A stretch of 37,331 bases of DNA from Halobacteriales archaeon QS_3_64_16 (GCA_003021705.1 PXRJ01000010.1:1-37331), one strand, 5' to 3'. Positions 24,787 through 33,867 are shown, counted from the first letter of the stretch. A program made the numbers and translations. The notes: generated by a model from the sequence alone, not told the origin.

Positions 24787-24873
24787 GAGGAGACGGTGAA
24801 ACCGCGAGCCACGAGGGTGCTGTCGTGCGGATCGTTTCGGATAGCACGAGTGACTTCAACTCGCCCGATCCCG

Positions 24874-26229
24874 CTATGGCGAACGAGTTGGTCCAGGTGA
24901 CGACCGACCTCGCCGATAGTGATGGATCGCGACGCCGAGATAGCCGGGTGAGGGAGGACGGCGTTCGATTGCGGCGGCGATTCGATCGACGTCTGGCAGC
25001 CCTCCGCCCAGCGATTCCGTGGTTCGGTCGCTCCCGTCGGCGACCCTTCTCGGTCGGACCGTGGTCTCGACCGCGAGCGCGTACGGCGCACTCGTTTCCC
25101 CGAGAACCCGCGAGAGGCGACGCTCGATCTCGGGCATCGTCCCGCCGTAGGCCATCACGACGACGTACGCGAGCGCGTCGTGGTCGACGATCCGGCGGGT
25201 ACGCTCGGGGGCTTGATCGGCAAGCGCCCACCACCAACTGACCGCCGCCGATAGTTCCAATTCCTGGGAGACGAGCGACTCGCCTCCGGCTTCGATCCCG
25301 GGGATCGCCCCCAGCGCGCGCTCGTAGGCCGCTAGGAATGGCCCCGCGGTCTCGCCGCGGGGTTCGACGTCCAGGTGGATGCCGTCGAAGCGCTCCGCGT
25401 CGGGTCGACCCGCGTTGTGCGCGAGAACCCCGGCCACCACTCGACGCGCCGTCTCAATGCCCGCCGTCCCGAGGGCTCCGAGCAGCGCGTGGACCGCCAG
25501 GCCCCGTTCGTGGGCCGCCCGTAGGAAAGCGGCGCGATCGTCCGGAGAGGTGTCGCCGATCGCCCCCCAGGAGAGAAACAGCGTCCGTAATTCGCTGTCA
25601 CTCCGCGCGAACAACCGATCGGCGGCGGCCGGGTCGGCCACGACCTCCGCTGCTTCCGCCCAGATATACAGCCCCCGATCCCGGAAGCCGGTCCCGCCCG
25701 CGGTGACCTGCCAGATCGTCGGTGCGCTGTAGTGCCGTTTTCGGTCGTATGCGAGCACCTCGACGACGTGATCGCCGGGCTCGGCGAACGACCATCGGAA
25801 CTCGTCGGTCGCCGATCGGCCGTCGAGCACATCCGTCGCCCGGAACTCGCCGTCGACGTACCACTCCGTTCCGTCCAGCCCGCCGAGTCGACTGTCGCCA
25901 CCGGTCGCGCGGGCCAAGAAGGTGGTCTCGCTGCTGACCGGCACAGTCACCGAATCACCCCGGGGTTCGACGGCACTCGTCCGGGGGCCTGCGTCCGCGC
26001 TCCTGTTCGGATTCGCGTTCCCGTCCTCGTGTGGACCCCTGCTCGGGTTCGCCTCGGCGAGCGAGGCGAGCGAACCAGTCGCAGCGAGGCTCCCAGCACC
26101 GACGGTACCGAGCAGCGCGCGTCGCGATAGCCCCTCGGGCTCGGACCGGGTGCTATCGTCGTGGTTCATCGATGGTCGGCGCTCCGCGGGGCACGTCGAG
26201 GGAGGAGGGTTCGAGCCATTCTCGTTCAT
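24874..26229 (-). CDS. Tat-exported protein with TIM-barrel glycosidase-like domain
   Basis: A 451-residue protein. The twin-arginine signal is GLSRRALLGTVGAGSLAATG at 33-52, with a signal-peptidase-like ASLAEA end. A 40-residue polar stretch follows, then a beta-rich, PKD/Ig-like domain at about 90-178 (SWSFAEPGDHVVEVLAYDR-type pattern). From about 185 the sequence fits a TIM barrel of the glycoside hydrolase 18-like type: GLYIWAEAAEV, LRTLFLSWGAIGD, FDGIHLDVEPRG (Asp287 and Glu289 as candidate acidic pair) and YVVVMAYGGTMPE. It would act outside the cell; substrate and even activity are unproven. The TATA box at 26264-26271 fits the start ATG 26229 with an 11-nt leader; ATG 26169 would shorten the n-region to 26 residues. 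The last ~12 residues are Arg/Ser/Pro-rich, so the original 3' end may be altered. Confidence 0.7.
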   Translation of the reverse strand: MNENGSNPPPSTCPAERRPSMNHDDSTRSEPEGLSRRALLGTVGAGSLAATGSLASLAEANPSRGPHEDGNANPNRSADAGPRTSAVEPRGDSVTVPVSSETTFLARATGGDSRLGGLDGTEWYVDGEFRATDVLDGRSATDEFRWSFAEPGDHVVEVLAYDRKRHYSAPTIWQVTAGGTGFRDRGLYIWAEAAEVVADPAAADRLFARSDSELRTLFLSWGAIGDTSPDDRAAFLRAAHERGLAVHALLGALGTAGIETARRVVAGVLAHNAGRPDAERFDGIHLDVEPRGETAGPFLAAYERALGAIPGIEAGGESLVSQELELSAAVSWWWALADQAPERTRRIVDHDALAYVVVMAYGGTMPEIERRLSRVLGETSAPYALAVETTVRPRRVADGSDRTTESLGGGLPDVDRIAAAIERRPPSPGYLGVAIHHYRRGRSSPGPTRSP

Positions 26230-26263
26230 TGCACTTCGAATACGTACCAGTTGATATCGCCAC

Positions 26264-26271
26264 AGTATAAG
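26264..26271 (-). promoter_or_regulatory. TATA box of the Tat-exported hydrolase-like gene
   Basis: CTTATACT on the minus strand, centred about 38 bases before ATG 26229. It predicts an 11-nt leader for that start. Confidence 0.5.
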
Positions 26272-26380
26272 AGTACGGGGGGCGACCGTGAGGCCACTCA
26301 GCGTTCCGTAACCGAGAGCCGAGGTCGGTGATCGGAGCCACGGTAATCAGGCCATTACCCGACGCGAGCCGGCTCGACGC

Positions 26381-26970
26381 TCACAGGTCGATCTCGAAGC
26401 GTGCCCCGCCGGCCTCGTTCTCGCTCACCGTGATCTCCCAGCCGTGGGCTCTGATTATCTCGCGGACGACCACCAGCCCAATGCCACGGCTCCCCTCGGC
26501 GGTCGAGTGGCTGTGGGTAAACAGGTCCTCGCGCTCGCACTCGGGGATCCCAACGCCGCCGTCCTCGATAACGATCCGGTCGTCCTCAAGGGCGACCCGG
26601 ACGGTCACGTCGTTCCCGCCGTGTTCGACCGTGTCGTCGGCCTCCGGTCGACTGCTCGTCGAACCGTGTTCCACGCCGTCCTCCTGAGTAGGCGAAGGAG
26701 GGCTCGTCGAGCACGGCTCGACGAGCCGGAGGACGTCCTCGATGAGTCGCTTGGTCCGCTCGATCCCGTCGATCATCACGAGATCGAGGCCCTCGTTTTC
26801 GACGTCCTCGCGCACCCGGTAGGCGAACTCTACCGGGTCGAACTCGACCACTCCGATCTCCCCGAGAGAGACTACCCTATGCTTGCATCTCCTCGACTGG
26901 GATATTGATCTGCTTGGATCGCGATTCGAACGTCGCCCGACCCTCCTCGAAGAGGTAGACCTTCGAGGAG
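26381..26970 (-). pseudogene. Mosaic remnant: KaiC-like ATPase piece joined to histidine-kinase tail
   Basis: Read on the minus strand from about 26970 down. A first piece (SKVYLFEEGRATFESRSKQI, then NIPVEEMQA and stop at about 26877) resembles a KaiC/RAD55-type ATPase strand-helix region. The same domain continues in another frame as SLGEIGVVEFDPVEFAYRVR and LDLVMIDGI, a Walker B-like strand. It joins directly to ERTKRLIEDVLRL, which looks like the second helix of a kinase dimerisation domain. Then come two degenerate copies of a VEHGSTSSRPEADD unit and a kinase ATPase tail (DVTVRVALEDDRIVIEDGGV, then SRGIGLVVVREIIRAHGWE) ending at 26381. The phospho-acceptor histidine, most of the linker and the normal N-box are absent. 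With an internal stop, a frame change and missing catalytic parts, I call it a non-functional mosaic. Confidence 0.7.
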
Positions 26971-29272
26971 CGGCGCGAACGCCAGGCCGAACTCGAGACG
27001 GCCCAGACACGCTTTCGCTCGCTGACGGAAAACACCACCCTCGGCGTCGTGACGGTCGACGCAAGTAGCACGGTCCAGTACGCGAACGACGCCATCGAGG
27101 ATCTCTTCGGCTACTCCGCCGAGGAGTTGGTCGGCGAGTCGCTCTCCGCTGTTATTCCTGACCGGCTCGAAGCGGCCCACTTCGAGGCCATCGATCGTTA
27201 CGTCGAAACGGGCGAGAAGCGCCTCGACTGGGAGTGGCTCGAACTACCTGCCCGCCATCGGAATGGTGAGAAGTTTCCGGTCGGGGTTTCCTTCGGCGAG
27301 TACACGATCGACGGCGAGCCGTTCTTTACCGGCATCATCCGGGATATCACCGATCGGAAGGAACCCGAGGCGGCACTCGAACGGAGCGAGGACCTGTTGG
27401 ATCGGACCCAGCGGCTGACGAACGTCGGCGGCTGGGAACTCGATCGCGCGACCGACGAACAGCGATGGACCGACGAAGTCTACCGGATTCACGAGCTACC
27501 AGTCGGCGACGAACCAGATCTGGAAAGCGCGCTCGACTTTTACCATCCGGAGGACCGCCGGGTCGTCGAGGCGGCCGTCGAGCGGGCGATCGAGAGCGGC
27601 GAGGGCTATGACGAGGAACTGCGGCTCCTCACGGCGAACGACGAGCAGCGATGGGTTCGCACCCAATGGGAGCCACATTTCGAGAACGGCGAGATAACTA
27701 AAATCAGAGGGGCGTTCCAGGACAACACCGAACAGAAATTTCAGCAACGGGAGCTACGATCGACGAATTCGACGCTCTCGACGCTGCTGGGGAAACGTCC
27801 CGGTCGGTGTGCTCGCCGAGGACAGCGCCCGAGATGTACTGTTCGCCAACGACGCGTTCTGTCGGCTCTTCGGCGTCGACGCTCCGCCCGACGCGCTCAT
27901 CGGCAGCGACTGTCGGGCAGCCGCCGAGAACGTCGCGGATCTGTTCGTCGACGCCGATCGGTTCCTCGCGACCAACGACGACTACGTCGAGGGGGGCCGA
28001 GACGGTCACCGGCGAGGTGTTCGAACTCCAGGACGGGCGGGTGTTCGAACGCAGCGGCACCCCTATCCCGGCCGAGAAGGCGGGAGATCGGTATCTCTGG
28101 GTGTATCACGACGTCACCGAGCGGGTACGACGCGAAGCAGTCCTCGAGACGCTTCACGATCGGACCTGGGCGATGATGACCGCCGAAACCAGGCGAGAGG
28201 TCTGTGAGATCGCCGTCGAGACCGCTCGGGAAGCGCTCGGCATGGACATCAACGGGATCTGGCTGTTCGACGAGGGCAACGACGAAGAGGAGCCGGCGTT
28301 ACGACCGGCTGCCTCCTCCCAGCAGGCCCAGGAGTTGTTCGAGACGATCCCGACCTACCGACCGGGCAATAGCCTCTCCTGGGCGGTCTTCTCGGCGGGC
28401 GAGACGCGTGTCTACCGGGATATCGACGGAGAAGACGCCTACAACGACGACACGCCGATCCGAAGCGAGATCGTCGTCCCCCTCGGCGATCAGGGCGTGA
28501 TGAACGTCGGGGCGACGGTCGAGGACGCCTTCGGCGAGAGTGCGCTCTCCCTTGCCGAGTTACTCGCAACCAACACCGAAGCCGCCCTCGAGCGCGCCGA
28601 ACGCGAGCGCCTCCTTCGAAATCGTGAGCGGGTCCTCGAACAACAGAACGAGCGTCTCGACGAGTTCGCAAGCATCGTTAGCCACGACCTCAGAAATCCC
28701 TTGACGTCGGCCGAAATCGCCCTCGATCTGGCCGCTTCGGACTGTGAGAGCGAGTTTCACGACAACATCGGCAAGTCCCTCGAGCGGATGGACACGCTCG
28801 TCGAGGAAGCCCTCACGCTCGCCCGACAAGGACTACTGGTGAGCGATCCCGAACCCGTCGATATGGACGCCGTCGTCGAGTCCGCCCGGGAAACGTTAGG
28901 ACGCCCCCGGCGGAGCTGGTCGTCGAAGAGAATTTCGAGGACTTCGAGGCCGACGAGGAGCGACTCCGAACGCTGCTCGAGAACCCCCTTCGGAACGCGG
29001 TCGATCACGCGGGCGAGGACGTGACGGTTCGGGTCGGCCCGCTCGCCGATCGGGCGGGCTTTTTCCTCGCGGACGACGGCCCCGGCATCGATAGCGAAGA
29101 CCGGAAAGGCGTCTTCAAACGCGGCTACTCGACCGGCGGGGACGGCACCGGCCTCGGGCTGGCGATCGTCGAGAACGTCGTCGGTGCCCACGGCTGGGAG
29201 ACCGGGGTCACCGAAAGCGAGGCCGGCGGGGCACGCTTCGAGATCGAACTCGCGCCGGCCGCATCGGTGTAG
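26959..29272 (+). pseudogene. PAS/GAF sensor histidine kinase with three frameshifts and no start
   Basis: Joined across frames, this encodes a sensor kinase: coiled linker (EERRERQAELETAQTRFRSL), PAS 1 (27010-27360), PAS 2 (27400-27740), PAS 3 (27770-28110), GAF (28140-28580), phospho-acceptor box SIVSHDLRNPLTSAEI (His codon 28683-28685) and an ATPase domain with NAVDHAG, DDGPGID and GTGLGLAIV, ending at 29272. The frame breaks three times: an extra base in AAA 27793-27795, an extra G in the run 27991-27996, and a net loss of one base near 28900-28907. There is no start codon between the upstream stop 26956-26958 and GTG 27049, which lies inside PAS 1, so the true N-terminus is lost. Kinase motifs themselves are conserved, so decay is recent. 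Homopolymer sequencing errors could explain single breaks but hardly the missing 5' end. Confidence 0.8.
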
Positions 29273-29417
29273 TTCACTCGACTCGTGCTCTCCGGTCGTG
29301 TTCGGGGCGTTCGGTGGGGCAGCAACGACGAAGCACTGGGAAGTGCTCGCCGAAGCGATCGGACACGGCTTCGGCGTCGCCGCGGCCGCTAAGTGCCTGG
29401 GCGTCGAACGCGGGGGC

Positions 29418-29786
29418 ATGGCGAGCGCAGAACTGGCCGACCGCGAGTGTGAAGCGTGTACGAGCGACGACGATCCCCTGGAGGGCGAGGAATTAGAAGA
29501 ACTCCACGAGCAGGTAAACGGGGACGTCTGGGACGTTATCGACGAACACCACTTGGAGGGGACGTATGCCCTCAAGGACTTCGAGGACGCCCTGGAGTTC
29601 GCCTACGAGGTGGGTGAACTCGCCGAGGAGGAGTGGCACCACCCCGATATCCATCTCTCGTGGGGCGAGGTCGTCGTCGAGATGTGGACGCATAAGATCG
29701 ATGGCCTCTTCGAGACCGACTTCGTGATGGCCGCACGCATGGATCGGATCTACGACGAAGGGAACTACGAACCCGACGAGGAGTAA
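29418..29786 (+). CDS. 4a-hydroxytetrahydrobiopterin dehydratase (pterin carbinolamine dehydratase)
   Basis: A 122-residue protein. The N-terminal [11 protein letters not shown] segment is typical of PhhB-type proteins. The catalytic region reads [20 protein letters not shown] followed by [13 protein letters not shown]; the His-His-Pro and Thr-His pairs line the pterin site in the family. By family it dehydrates 4a-hydroxytetrahydropterin, recycling the cofactor of aromatic amino acid hydroxylases; some archaeal and bacterial members serve molybdopterin or other roles. No hydroxylase gene is in this window. I start at ATG 29418. The frame is open further up to 29184, but that part overlaps the kinase remnant. 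The protein looks complete. Confidence 0.85.
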   Translation: MASAELADRECEACTSDDDPLEGEELEELHEQVNGDVWDVIDEHHLEGTYALKDFEDALEFAYEVGELAEEEWHHPDIHLSWGEVVVEMWTHKIDGLFETDFVMAARMDRIYDEGNYEPDEE

Positions 29787-29829
29787 CGATCGAAAACGAG
29801 GCAAGCGTCGGGTGCGCATACCCGCTCCG

Positions 29830-29997
29830 ATGGCACTCCTCGACACCGCGAGAGAAGCGTTCGTACTGGGGGTCGTAGCGACTGTCCTGCTCGCCGTCTC
29901 GGCGCTAATGGGGCTTGCCTCCTGGGCGCTCTACCGGATCGAACGCCAGGAGGCTGGCCAGGGGGCGGACGCCGGTCGTCGTTCCTTCGAGCGGTGA
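29830..29997 (+). CDS. 55-residue single-helix membrane protein, unknown function
   Basis: ATG 29830 to stop 29997. One hydrophobic segment (FVLGVVATVLLAVSALMGLA, about 11-30) is followed by a polar tail with WALYRIERQEAGQGADAGRR. It follows the pterin dehydratase by 43 bases in the same direction and could share its transcript. An in-frame GTG at 29812 would add six residues. I do not recognise the family. Confidence 0.5.
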   Translation: MALLDTAREAFVLGVVATVLLAVSALMGLASWALYRIERQEAGQGADAGRRSFER

Positions 29998-30093
29998 TCG
30001 CTCCTCTGTTCACGATACACTCCTCGAGCTGCTGGAACCGTTCTCGCCGGTCGACACTCCTAACAGTGGCTCGATCGGACGAACAGGGAGTTC

Positions 30094-30594
30094 ATGTCCA
30101 GCGAGTCCACGATGAGCTTTGACGGCAGTACTGACGACGAGACGGATCGCAGTCCGATCCTCGCGCCCGCGCCGATCCTGTTCGCCGCGACGTTCCTGAT
30201 CGGCGTCCTCTTCGATCGTCGCAAGCCTATCGAAATCGTTCCCCGACCTGCGAATACCGCTATCGGCGGCCTCGCCTTCGTGGTCGGAACATCACTATTC
30301 GCCGGTGCGATCCGCACGATGGGAGCCGCTGGGACAGGCCCGAGCCACGAGGACGAACCCCCGACGCTCGTTACCGAAGACTCCTTTGCCTACAGCCGGA
30401 ACCCGATCTACCTCGGGAACTGCCTCCAGTACCTCGGCCTCGCTGCCCTGTATAATAGCGCGTGGCCGGTCGTCGTGCTCGCCCCGCTGCTCGCGTACTT
30501 CGATCGGGTCATCGAGCGAGAGGAGTCCTCCCTCGCCTCTGAGTTCGGCGAGGAGTTCGATCGCTATCGCGAGTCGGTCCCGCGGTGGATCTGA
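30094..30594 (+). CDS. Isoprenylcysteine carboxyl methyltransferase-like membrane protein
   Basis: A 166-residue membrane protein. Helices lie at about 26-42 and 52-68 and as a hairpin at about 107-135. The C-terminal ICMT/PEMT signature is present: YSRNPIYLGNCLQYLG (about 100-115), then a REESSLASEFGEEFDRYRES motif and the ending VPRWI, typical of this methyltransferase family that uses S-adenosylmethionine. The substrate may be a lipid or a prenylated compound; archaeal members are uncharacterised as far as I know. An AGGGAG ribosome-binding-like motif lies just before ATG 30094. ATG 30112 is an alternative start, as the first ~20 residues are acidic and non-helical. Confidence 0.82.
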   Translation: MSSESTMSFDGSTDDETDRSPILAPAPILFAATFLIGVLFDRRKPIEIVPRPANTAIGGLAFVVGTSLFAGAIRTMGAAGTGPSHEDEPPTLVTEDSFAYSRNPIYLGNCLQYLGLAALYNSAWPVVVLAPLLAYFDRVIEREESSLASEFGEEFDRYRESVPRWI

Positions 30595-30653
30595 GAACCT
30601 ACACGTCGATCGCACATCGGTAGGCCGACCGCGTATCGATAGCGTTCGCCCGG

Positions 30654-30661
30654 TTTAATTA
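30654..30661 (+). promoter_or_regulatory. TATA box of birA
   Basis: TTTAATTA centred 27 bases before ATG 30684, the spacing expected for a leaderless transcript. Confidence 0.65.
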
Positions 30662-30683
30662 CCCTGTCAGCGTAGCCCGATCC

Positions 30684-31631
30684 ATGCAGGGGACCCGGCG
30701 CGCCGTACTCGATGCGATCGCCGAGGGACCGATCTCCGGACCCGCGCTGGCTCGGGAGTTAGACGTCTCGCGTGCGGCGGTCTGGAAACACGTCGAGGCT
30801 CTTCGTGAGGCTGGCTTCGAGATCGGTAGCGAAACGTCGGGCTACACGCTCGAATCGGTCCCCGAGTACGGCGGGCCGGCAATCGAGTTCGGTCTCGACG
30901 CTCCCTTCGAAATCGAGTTTCACCAGAGCCTTCCGAGCACGAACGCCCGCGCTCGCGACCTCGCCGCGGATGGGGAAAGCGATGTCGTCGTGCTCGCCGA
31001 CGCCCAGACCGGCGGCCGGGGACGACTCGATCGGGAGTGGACCTCGCCCAGCGGTGGGGTTTGGTTGAGCGTCCTCTCTCGGCCTGGGCTCCCGCCGGCG
31101 CATGCCCCCCTCTATACCCTCGCGGCGGCCGTCGCGACGACCCGTGCGGTCCGCGCTGCGGGCGTCGACGCGGGGATCAAGTGGCCCAACGACGTGCTGG
31201 TCCACGACCCGGAAGCGGGCAGTCGGGAGCGAAAAATCGCCGGCATTCTTACCGAGATGCGGGGCGAGGCCGACCGGATCGCCTGGCTAATCGTCGGGAT
31301 CGGTTGTAATGCGAACGTCGATCCCGAAGCCCTCCCGGCGGGCGCGACGAGCCTGCGGGAAGGGGTCGGCGACGTCTCCCGTCGCGAACTGGTCCAGCGC
31401 CTCCTCCGAGAGTTCGAAGCGCTCCGTGCCAATCCCGATTCGATCCTCCCGGCCTGGCGCGAGCACGCCCTTACTCTCGGCCGGCGGGTACGCGTCGAAA
31501 CCGCTCGCGGGGAGAGCGTCGGCCGGGCGCTCGATATCACCTTCCCGGGAGGACTCGTGCTCGAAACGGCCGACGGACGGGTGACCGTAAGCGCTGGGGA
31601 CTGCGAGCACCTCCGGCCGGTCTCCCGGTAG
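30684..31631 (+). CDS. birA: Biotin--[acetyl-CoA-carboxylase] ligase BirA with N-terminal HTH
   Basis: A 315-residue bifunctional biotin protein ligase. Residues 1-60 are a winged helix-turn-helix (ISGPALARELDVSRAAVWKH) that could bind DNA as a repressor. The ligase domain has STN at 85-87, the biotinyl-AMP loop GGRGRLDREW at 110-119, KWPND at 166-170 and the KIAGILTEM segment; a small C-terminal SH3-like domain follows (about 265-315). It joins biotin to the carrier lysine of acyl-CoA carboxylases through biotinyl-AMP. The DNA-binding part suggests it also controls biotin-related genes, but none is next to it here. The gene looks complete and has its own promoter. Confidence 0.94.
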   Translation: MQGTRRAVLDAIAEGPISGPALARELDVSRAAVWKHVEALREAGFEIGSETSGYTLESVPEYGGPAIEFGLDAPFEIEFHQSLPSTNARARDLAADGESDVVVLADAQTGGRGRLDREWTSPSGGVWLSVLSRPGLPPAHAPLYTLAAAVATTRAVRAAGVDAGIKWPNDVLVHDPEAGSRERKIAGILTEMRGEADRIAWLIVGIGCNANVDPEALPAGATSLREGVGDVSRRELVQRLLREFEALRANPDSILPAWREHALTLGRRVRVETARGESVGRALDITFPGGLVLETADGRVTVSAGDCEHLRPVSR

Positions 31632-31742
31632 CCGTGGACCCGAGAGCCCCGAGCGCCGACATCGGGCACTGGAAGCCAGCGACATCGGACCGACCATCGA
31701 AGACGAATGCCGAGCGAATCGGATTCGTTCGACGTAATGCAC

Positions 31743-31757
31743 CGAAATTTTAATTAT
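31743..31757 (+). promoter_or_regulatory. BRE plus TATA box of the glycosyltransferase gene
   Basis: CGAAA at 31743-31747 followed by TTTTAATTAT at 31748-31757, the best match to the haloarchaeal BRE/TATA consensus in the window. The predicted start site near 31780 gives an 18-nt leader before ATG 31798. Confidence 0.7.
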
Positions 31758-31797
31758 AGCGTCGAGTTACTATCGTATACGTACGGGGTACTCACTG

Positions 31798-33093
31798 ATG
31801 TCCACGATCGACTCGGCTCTGGCGGACGTAGACGTCGCCGTCGTCCACGGCAACTATTTCCAGCGCGGCGGCGGGGAGGTCGTCGCCGAGGAACTCGCGC
31901 GAGCGTTCGACGCGCCGCTTTACTATGGATTCGGCGATCGAGAGGCGATCCCCACCGAGTCCGACGTCGAGTTCCGGAGCCTCTTCGGTGATCGTCGAGC
32001 GGCGGCGCTCAGCGGATCGACACTGCTGCGGGACGCGTATTATCTCTGGGCCTTTCAGCACGTCGAGGAACTACACGAGTACGACCTCCTCGTTCAATCG
32101 GGCAACGAGATGGGCTGGTACGTCCCGCCCGACGACCAGGTACTACTCAAGTACGTTCACTCGACGCCTCGGACGACCTACGATCGGTTCCCTGTGGAAG
32201 GCGGCTCGGCCATCACGCGCCTCTATGCCTTCGCGAACCGGGTGCTCTACCGCCCGAACCTCGCCTATCCCGACGTCTACCTGGTGAACTCCGAGCTTAT
32301 CGCCCGCCGGTGTGAGCGCTACTGGGATATCGATCCCGACCGAATCGAGGTGCTCTACCCCCCCGTCGATACCGATTCCTATACGTCCGATGCTCCCCGG
32401 GAGGACTTTTATTTCACGTTCTCGCGGTTCTCGCCGGCGAAGCGGATCGATGAGATAATCGGGGCGTTCGCCGAGCACCCCGAGAAACGCCTCGTCGTCG
32501 GCGGGAGCGGGCCTGACCGCGAGCGCCTCGAGGAACTCGCCGGGCCGAACGTCGAGTTCCGGGGCTATCTCTCCGAGCAGGAGAAACGCGACCTGCTAAG
32601 CCGGGCGCGTGCGTTGTGTTTCGCCGCGCGAAACGAGGACTTCGGCATCGTCCCGATCGAGGCCTTCGCGTCGGGCTGTCCGGTGATCGGCGTCCGTGAG
32701 GGCTACACCCAACACCAGATCGAGGAGGGTATTACGGGTCTGGTCTACGATCGCGGGGTCGGGAACTTGAGTTGGGCGATCTGGCGCTTCGATCGCGATG
32801 GCGTGAGTGCGTCGCCGACCGAGATCGCCGCCCGCGCCAAGCGATACGACATCGATCGCTTCCGCGATCGAATCCGAGAGGTCGCGGCTCGCGCCTACGA
32901 GGACTCGCGTATCGCCTCACGGATCGCGCCCGTCGATACGACCCCCAGCGAGCCCGCCGATGGTGAGCCCACCGGTCGCGAGCGCGTCGACCGGCCCTCG
33001 GCCGAGCAGATCTTCGGCGAAACGGAACTGAACGCCGACGAACCGGCGGCTCGCCTCACGCTTCCCGACGGCGGGGACGATGGAGAGGAATGA
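31798..33093 (+). CDS. Family 4-type (GT-B) glycosyltransferase
   Basis: A 431-residue protein. The N-terminal Rossmann half (1-170) begins VDVAVVHGNYFQRGGGEVVA, with the Gly-rich acceptor loop typical of GT4 enzymes. The second half starts with FYFTFSRFSPAKRIDEIIGA and VVGGSGPDRERL and carries the nucleotide-sugar motif E280-x7-E288 (NEDFGIVPIEAFASG). The last ~55 residues are an acidic, low-complexity tail. It transfers a sugar from a nucleotide donor, probably in surface glycan or glycolipid synthesis; donor and acceptor are unknown. It has its own strong promoter and no neighbouring glycan genes, so it is not part of a visible cluster. Confidence 0.9.
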   Translation: MSTIDSALADVDVAVVHGNYFQRGGGEVVAEELARAFDAPLYYGFGDREAIPTESDVEFRSLFGDRRAAALSGSTLLRDAYYLWAFQHVEELHEYDLLVQSGNEMGWYVPPDDQVLLKYVHSTPRTTYDRFPVEGGSAITRLYAFANRVLYRPNLAYPDVYLVNSELIARRCERYWDIDPDRIEVLYPPVDTDSYTSDAPREDFYFTFSRFSPAKRIDEIIGAFAEHPEKRLVVGGSGPDRERLEELAGPNVEFRGYLSEQEKRDLLSRARALCFAARNEDFGIVPIEAFASGCPVIGVREGYTQHQIEEGITGLVYDRGVGNLSWAIWRFDRDGVSASPTEIAARAKRYDIDRFRDRIREVAARAYEDSRIASRIAPVDTTPSEPADGEPTGRERVDRPSAEQIFGETELNADEPAARLTLPDGGDDGEE

Positions 33094-33292
33094 GTGTATC
33101 CGTTCCCGGGTTGTGATTCTTCCCGACTGGATGCACGACAAACAAGAGCGCTTCGCGGCGGAGCGTCGCGTACGGTCGGCGTCTCCACCCAGCTGTTCGG
33201 TCGGCGCGCTGGGGCTGAACGGGACGGCTCGTGAAGACAGACCGCCGATCTACGAACGTGGATAGGGAGCGATGGACCGCTGTTCGAGCCGG

Positions 33293-33655
33293 TCAGCCGA
33301 CGGTAAGTAGTTGATAGCCCTGTTCAGCCAACTGGGCGACATCGGGGCCATGTTCGACACTACTGCCGTCGAGAGTGATTTCGACTTTCTCGATCGCCCG
33401 ATCGACTTCGAAAAACGAGGCACAGAAGCCACAGGCCCCGCCGACGAGCCCGCGCTCGCGTACGTCGGCATAGACCTCGTGGGGCAGTAGGTCCTCGTCG
33501 GCTTCGAGTTCGGGGATCCACTGGGTAGCCTCCCCATCGAAGTAGACCACGACGTCGTGGCCCGTGTCGTCGAGCTTCCGGGCGTACTCGAGGGTGTTCG
33601 TCAGCGGTGCCGGCTCGTCGAGCGAACTGTTGATCAGGAACGCGTACTTGCTCAT
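33293..33655 (-). CDS. DsrE-family protein (intact paralogue)
   Basis: A 120-residue DsrE-fold protein: MSKYAFLINS, then DDTGHDVVVYFDG, GLVGGACGFCASFFEVD with Cys75 and Cys78, and EHGPDVAQLAEQGYQLLTVG at the end. The CGFC pair is in the position where DsrE/TusD-like proteins keep active cysteines, but two cysteines three apart are unusual and might bind metal or form a disulfide (inference). An AGGAG motif lies some 12 bases before ATG 33655. It is the complete version of the broken gene at 1483-1825; about 60% of the aligned first 85 residues are identical by eye. It is divergent from an HTH_10 regulator, its most likely controller. Confidence 0.85.
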   Translation of the reverse strand: MSKYAFLINSSLDEPAPLTNTLEYARKLDDTGHDVVVYFDGEATQWIPELEADEDLLPHEVYADVRERGLVGGACGFCASFFEVDRAIEKVEITLDGSSVEHGPDVAQLAEQGYQLLTVG

Positions 33656-33867
33656 GGGTCGAACTCTCCTGTGGTAGTCGTCGGGTGGCTGTGATCCGGG
33701 TCCTCCGGGCGTGCCGATCGCCCTCGATTTCGGATTCGTGCTACGACGACGCTCGACCAGTACATGAGCCCTGGAATATCAGGGTGTCGCCGGTAGATAT
33801 CGGATAGCGTCGACCGATAGGACCCATCGAGGGACTACAAGGGGCAGCCTGCCGGTGGAAAGCCGAC

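Noticed and set aside
26381-29272. Mobile element insertion causing the signalling gene graveyard
   Set aside because: No transposase, terminal inverted repeats or target duplication could be recognised; inverted kinase homology explains the layout more simply.
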